6,574 nucleotides of DNA, taken from positions 1 through 6,574 of the forward strand of contig JAGGYV010000230.1 in assembly GCA_021162325.1 (NCBI GenBank), read 5' to 3'. The notes beneath the pieces are model-generated. The model was given only the letters and a program-made list of their open reading frames with translations, made no database searches and had not been told where the DNA came from. Shown here in pieces: positions 6,340-6,574 of this stretch. Positions within the stretch are counted from its first letter, which is position 1. Each line of letters begins with the position of its first letter. This stretch comes from Desulfobacteraceae bacterium. Lineage in GTDB: Bacteria > Desulfobacterota > Desulfobacteria > Desulfobacterales > Desulfosalsimonadaceae. The position numbers were made by a program, and so were the translations under genes.

Positions 6340-6574
6340 ATGGAAATACGTCATCGGGTTGAGTTTGAAAGGCCCTCTCTTTCTGATCTTACACAAAATT
6401 ATACCGTTGTCGATATGCATTTTCACTCCCGTTATTCCGATGGGCTTAATTATATTCGAAGTATCGCCAAACGTGCGGAAAAGCTTGGTGTCGGTCTTGC
6501 GGTAACCGATCATAATGCCATCAAGGGGGCTGTCCGGATGGATAATTTTAAGAATATTTTATCCATTCCCGGTA
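6340..6574 (+). CDS. PHP-domain metal-dependent phosphoesterase, N-terminal part (cut by window end)
   Basis: The frame opens at the ATG at 6340, with GAGG at 6331-6334 five bases upstream, and runs without a stop to the window end (78 full codons). After about 20 variable residues comes VVDMHFHSRYSDGLN, at residues 23-37. Its His27-x-His29 pair and following Ser-Asp-Gly are the first metal-binding motif of the PHP fold. AVTDHN at 54-59 gives the second motif, with Asp57-His58. PHP proteins are metal-dependent phosphoesterases or nucleases (for example the TrpH/YciV type, or the domain on DNA polymerases); the motif close to the N-terminus fits a stand-alone enzyme. The substrate is unknown and the remaining metal ligands lie outside the window. 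It is separated from etfA by a strong terminator and has no evident link to fatty acid oxidation. Confidence 0.85.
   Translation, partial: MEIRHRVEFERPSLSDLTQNYTVVDMHFHSRYSDGLNYIRSIAKRAEKLGVGLAVTDHNAIKGAVRMDNFKNILSIPG

Noticed and set aside
6223..6513. Open frame of 96 codons on the - strand near the window end
   Set aside because: It overlaps the start of the PHP gene, whose metal-binding motifs and ribosome binding site are clear; the antisense product shows no domain.

Overview
The window looks like part of a chromosome from an anaerobic Desulfobacterota-type bacterium (a sulfate reducer or syntroph of the Desulfobacteraceae kind). This is inferred from moderate GC content, the type of acyl-CoA dehydrogenase present, and an ETF gene pair placed beside a membrane iron-sulfur ETF:menaquinone oxidoreductase. 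No ribosomal or other marker gene is present, so the taxonomy is only a likely guess.

Layout, all genes on the + strand: (1) bases 1-1794, an almost complete acyl-CoA dehydrogenase of the long (~600 aa) DmdC-like type, missing only its first few codons and closed by a hairpin terminator at 1821-1847. (2) Bases 1848-2050, an AT-rich promoter region. It carries a perfect 20-bp palindrome (1934-1953) resembling the operator of fatty-acid-responsive TetR-family FadR repressors, lying over the predicted -10 box. (3) Bases 2051-4126, a membrane-anchored FadF/EMO-type oxidoreductase with a NarI-like membrane part, two 4Fe-4S sites and a C-terminal CCG (HdrD-like) part. (4) etfB (4238-5026) and etfA (5026-5991), overlapping by one base and closed by a strong, probably bidirectional terminator (6020-6058). 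(5) Bases 6059-6339, an AT-rich intergenic region with promoter candidates and small hairpins. (6) From 6340 to the window end, the start of a PHP-domain metal-dependent phosphoesterase gene.

The genes describe one electron path. An acyl-CoA dehydrogenase oxidises an acyl-CoA and passes electrons to the EtfAB flavoprotein. EtfAB hands them to the membrane FadF/EMO protein, which is expected to reduce menaquinone, or to run in reverse in syntrophs. The terminator after the dehydrogenase and the promoter/operator before the oxidoreductase suggest that the electron-transfer module (emo-etfB-etfA) is its own transcription unit, probably induced by acyl-CoA.

I see no new system here; the pathway is a known one. 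The points most worth a second look are the FadR-like operator, the first CCG repeat of the oxidoreductase (which has lost all its cluster cysteines), and the structured leader before the PHP gene. No tRNA, rRNA, CRISPR array, insertion sequence or phage feature was seen.
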